From contig JAUWMS010000164.1 in NCBI GenBank assembly GCA_030613045.1, positions 1-6,247 on the forward strand: a stretch of 6,247 bases of DNA, given 5' to 3'. Each line of letters opens with the position of its first letter. Within the stretch, counting starts at the first letter, position 1. Below the pieces are notes generated by a model. It had not been told where the DNA came from, did not search any database, and was given only the letters and a program-made list of their open reading frames with translations. Below are positions 4,691 through 6,247 of the stretch, in pieces. The translations under genes and the position numbers were made by a program. Source of the stretch: Candidatus Latescibacterota bacterium. GTDB taxonomy: Bacteria; Latescibacterota; 4484-107.

Positions 4691-5971
4691 CTATTCCGCT
4701 CGCTCGATCTTCGCGCCCAATGCCCGCAGGCGTTCGTCTATCCGCTCGTATCCCCGGTCTATCTGGCGAATGTTGTGGATGACGCTGGTCCCCTCGGCGC
4801 ACATGGCCGCGATCAAAAGCGCCATGCCGGCCCGGATGTCCGGACTGATGAGCTCGTCTCCATAGAGCGTGGAGGGGCCTACGACCACGGCGCGATGGGG
4901 ATCGCACAGGACGATGGCGGCGCCCATCCCGATCAGGCGATCCACGAAGAACATACGGCCCTCGAACATTTTCTCGAAAAGAAGCACCGTGCCCTCCGCC
5001 TGGGTGGCCACGACGAGAGCGATGCTCATCAGATCGGCGGGAAAGCCCGGCCAGGGCGCATCGTAGATCTGGGGGATGGCGCCGTGCAGATCCGGGTTGA
5101 TGCGCAACTGTTGTCCCCCCGGAACCCACAGATCGTCTCCCTGAATTTCCACGTGGATGCCCAACCGCTCGAAAACCATCAGCGCCATCCGCATATTTTC
5201 GGGCGTGGCCCGCTGGATCCGAACCGCGCTTCCGGTCACCGCGGCCATCCCGATGAAGCTGCCCACCTCCATATAATCCGCCTGAATCGTGTGCTGAGTG
5301 CCGTGCAGTTTTTCCACGCCCTCGATGGTCAGCACATTGCTTCCGATCCCGGAAATCCGCGCGCCCATCCGGTTCAGCATCCGACCAAGCTGCTGCACGT
5401 GCGGCTCGGAGGCCGCGTTGCGGAGAATCGTCGTGCCTTGGGCCATCGAAGCGGCCATCAGCGTGCTCTCCGTGGCGGTCACGCTCGCCTCGTCCAGCAG
5501 AATATCGTTCCCTTTCAGGCCCTGCTTCGTGCGCATCACGTAGTGCCGGGAAAGCTCCGTCTGAGCCCCCAGCGCCTCCAGCGCCATCACGTGCGTATCC
5601 ACGCGCCTGCGACCGATCCGATCCCCGCCGGGACGCGGCAGACGCACCTCGCCCAATCGAGCCAACATCGGTCCGGCCAGCACCATCGAACCCCGGATCC
5701 GGTGACACAGTTCGGGCTGGAGTTCCGTTTTGGAAACCCCGGAAGCGTCCAGCACGATCTTGTGCTCCCCCAGTCGCTCAATCTCAACCCCGAGGTCGCT
5801 CAAAATCTCCAGCAAAGTCAGCACGTCCCCGATCTGAGGCACATTGTCCACCACGACGGGCTCGTCGGTCAGAAGCGCCGCGGGAAGCACGCCGAGCGCC
5901 TCGTTCTTATTTCCCGCCGGACGGATCGTTCCCGCCAGCGGCTGTCCTCCTTCGATGATAAAACGTTCCAT
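4691..5971 (-). CDS. murA: UDP-N-acetylglucosamine 1-carboxyvinyltransferase (MurA), Asp-type active site
   Basis: Cytoplasmic enzyme that transfers enolpyruvate from PEP to UDP-GlcNAc, the first committed step of peptidoglycan synthesis. The 426 residues cover the whole EPSP-synthase-like fold. Signatures seen are GNKNEA with the essential Lys22, [10 protein letters not shown] (118-127), WPGFPADL with Asp313 (E. coli Asp305), and [17 protein letters not shown] with Arg406 (E. coli Arg397). In the active-site loop PGGDRIG, Asp117 stands where E. coli has Cys115. Cys is the residue alkylated by fosfomycin, and natural Asp variants (for example in Mycobacterium and Chlamydia) are resistant. The start at 5971 (MERFIIEGG) fits the family N-terminus and has GGGGGAA 8 nt upstream. 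The in-frame ATG at 6028 would add 19 residues with no family match. AAGGAG at 6006-6011 has no suitable start after it. The 99-bp gap to the upstream gene shows no clear promoter. Confidence 0.96.
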   Translation of the reverse strand: MERFIIEGGQPLAGTIRPAGNKNEALGVLPAALLTDEPVVVDNVPQIGDVLTLLEILSDLGVEIERLGEHKIVLDASGVSKTELQPELCHRIRGSMVLAGPMLARLGEVRLPRPGGDRIGRRRVDTHVMALEALGAQTELSRHYVMRTKQGLKGNDILLDEASVTATESTLMAASMAQGTTILRNAASEPHVQQLGRMLNRMGARISGIGSNVLTIEGVEKLHGTQHTIQADYMEVGSFIGMAAVTGSAVRIQRATPENMRMALMVFERLGIHVEIQGDDLWVPGGQQLRINPDLHGAIPQIYDAPWPGFPADLMSIALVVATQAEGTVLLFEKMFEGRMFFVDRLIGMGAAIVLCDPHRAVVVGPSTLYGDELISPDIRAGMALLIAAMCAEGTSVIHNIRQIDRGYERIDERLRALGAKIERAE

Positions 5972-6070
5972 AATACGTTCCCCCGGGATGGAAGCGTGCA
6001 GGGTTCTCCTTGAGACGACGTGAACCACAAAATGGGAACGACCGGTTCGTACGCGATCTTTCCGAAACCG

Positions 6071-6247
6071 CTATTTTGGATGTCCGTCCACGTACTGCTC
6101 GAACAGGGCGACGTCTTTGGAGAGCATCTCCGGATCGTCTTTCGGGAATACGCCCACACAACAGACGTCCTTTTTTCGCATACTTCTTCTCAAAACCTCA
6201 AACGCGGACAGGATGGGTTTATTGCCCGCCGCGAACACCTTGTAATG
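6071..6247 (-). CDS. C-terminal end of an unrecognised protein (58 codons visible)
   Basis: The frame is open from the window edge (6247) to TAG at 6071-6073, so the N-terminal part lies outside. The visible end contains KVFAAGNKPI, then SAFEVLRRSMRKKD and VCCVGVFPKDDPEMLSKDV. A pattern of a strand with Ala-Ala-Gly, a helix, and a strand ending VGVFPK resembles the last units of a TIM-barrel-like protein, and similar endings are recalled from uncharacterised environmental bacterial proteins. This is a weak resemblance and no function is assigned. Plausible amino acid composition and the position 99 bp upstream of murA on the same strand support a real gene, perhaps in the same operon. Confidence 0.6.
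   Translation of the reverse strand, partial: HYKVFAAGNKPILSAFEVLRRSMRKKDVCCVGVFPKDDPEMLSKDVALFEQYVDGHPK

Noticed and set aside
4569..5708. Long N-terminal extension of tatC through murA
   Set aside because: This frame overlaps murA on the same strand out of frame, gives a low-complexity Gly/Arg/Asp-rich sequence, and TatC proteins are about 250 residues.
4775..6013. 412-codon open frame on the + strand opposite murA
   Set aside because: His- and Arg-rich shadow of the murA codon pattern with no recognisable domain; murA is unambiguous.
5972..6028. 19-residue N-terminal extension of MurA
   Set aside because: MERFIIEGG at 5971 matches the usual MurA start and has a suitable ribosome site; the extension has no family match.

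Overview
The window comes from a bacterium that cannot be placed confidently. It carries a CRISPR array whose repeats end in the common ATTGAAAC tail. Its MurA has Asp in place of the usual catalytic Cys. Several noncoding spots hold short tandem repeats and small palindromic or MITE-like elements. This mix fits a repeat-rich environmental lineage such as Chloroflexota, Planctomycetes-type or Poribacteria-type bacteria, but that is an impression and not a demonstration.

Layout. Positions 1-350 are a short CRISPR array on the + strand: 37-nt repeats with 35-37-nt spacers, three identical copies and two degenerate ones. The array does not simply stop. A 214-residue Rnl2-type RNA ligase (362-1006) occupies the slot between two further repeat copies, followed by one more spacer-sized gap (1041-1075) and a last altered repeat. 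A 678-residue SWIM zinc-finger protein (1123-3159) starts immediately after that repeat. For both genes the altered 3' end of a repeat forms the Shine-Dalgarno sequence, AAAGGA exactly 8 nt before ATG. The ligase stop codon also lies inside a repeat.

Positions 3160-3815 separate the convergent SWIM and tatC genes and hold no convincing gene. They contain a 195-bp element with 20-bp terminal inverted repeats, two small GTCCC/GGGAC hairpins, a cluster of related 13-mers, a 111-bp folded inverted repeat, and a strong palindrome flanked by a duplication of the tatC 3' end.

Positions 3816-6247 are on the - strand and are probably co-directional, in the order: the C-terminal end of an unrecognised protein (6071-6247), murA (4691-5971; first committed step of peptidoglycan synthesis, Cys-to-Asp form predicted to be fosfomycin insensitive), and tatC (3816-4568; core of the twin-arginine protein export machinery). 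The 122 bp between murA and tatC hold a 9-bp and a 7-bp tandem repeat.

The right half is ordinary housekeeping. The unusual part is the left half, where CRISPR-type repeats act as gene borders. A testable idea is that cleavage at the repeats, which normally makes crRNAs, would also cut mRNAs for the RNA ligase and the SWIM protein just upstream of their ribosome binding sites. No cas gene is in the window.
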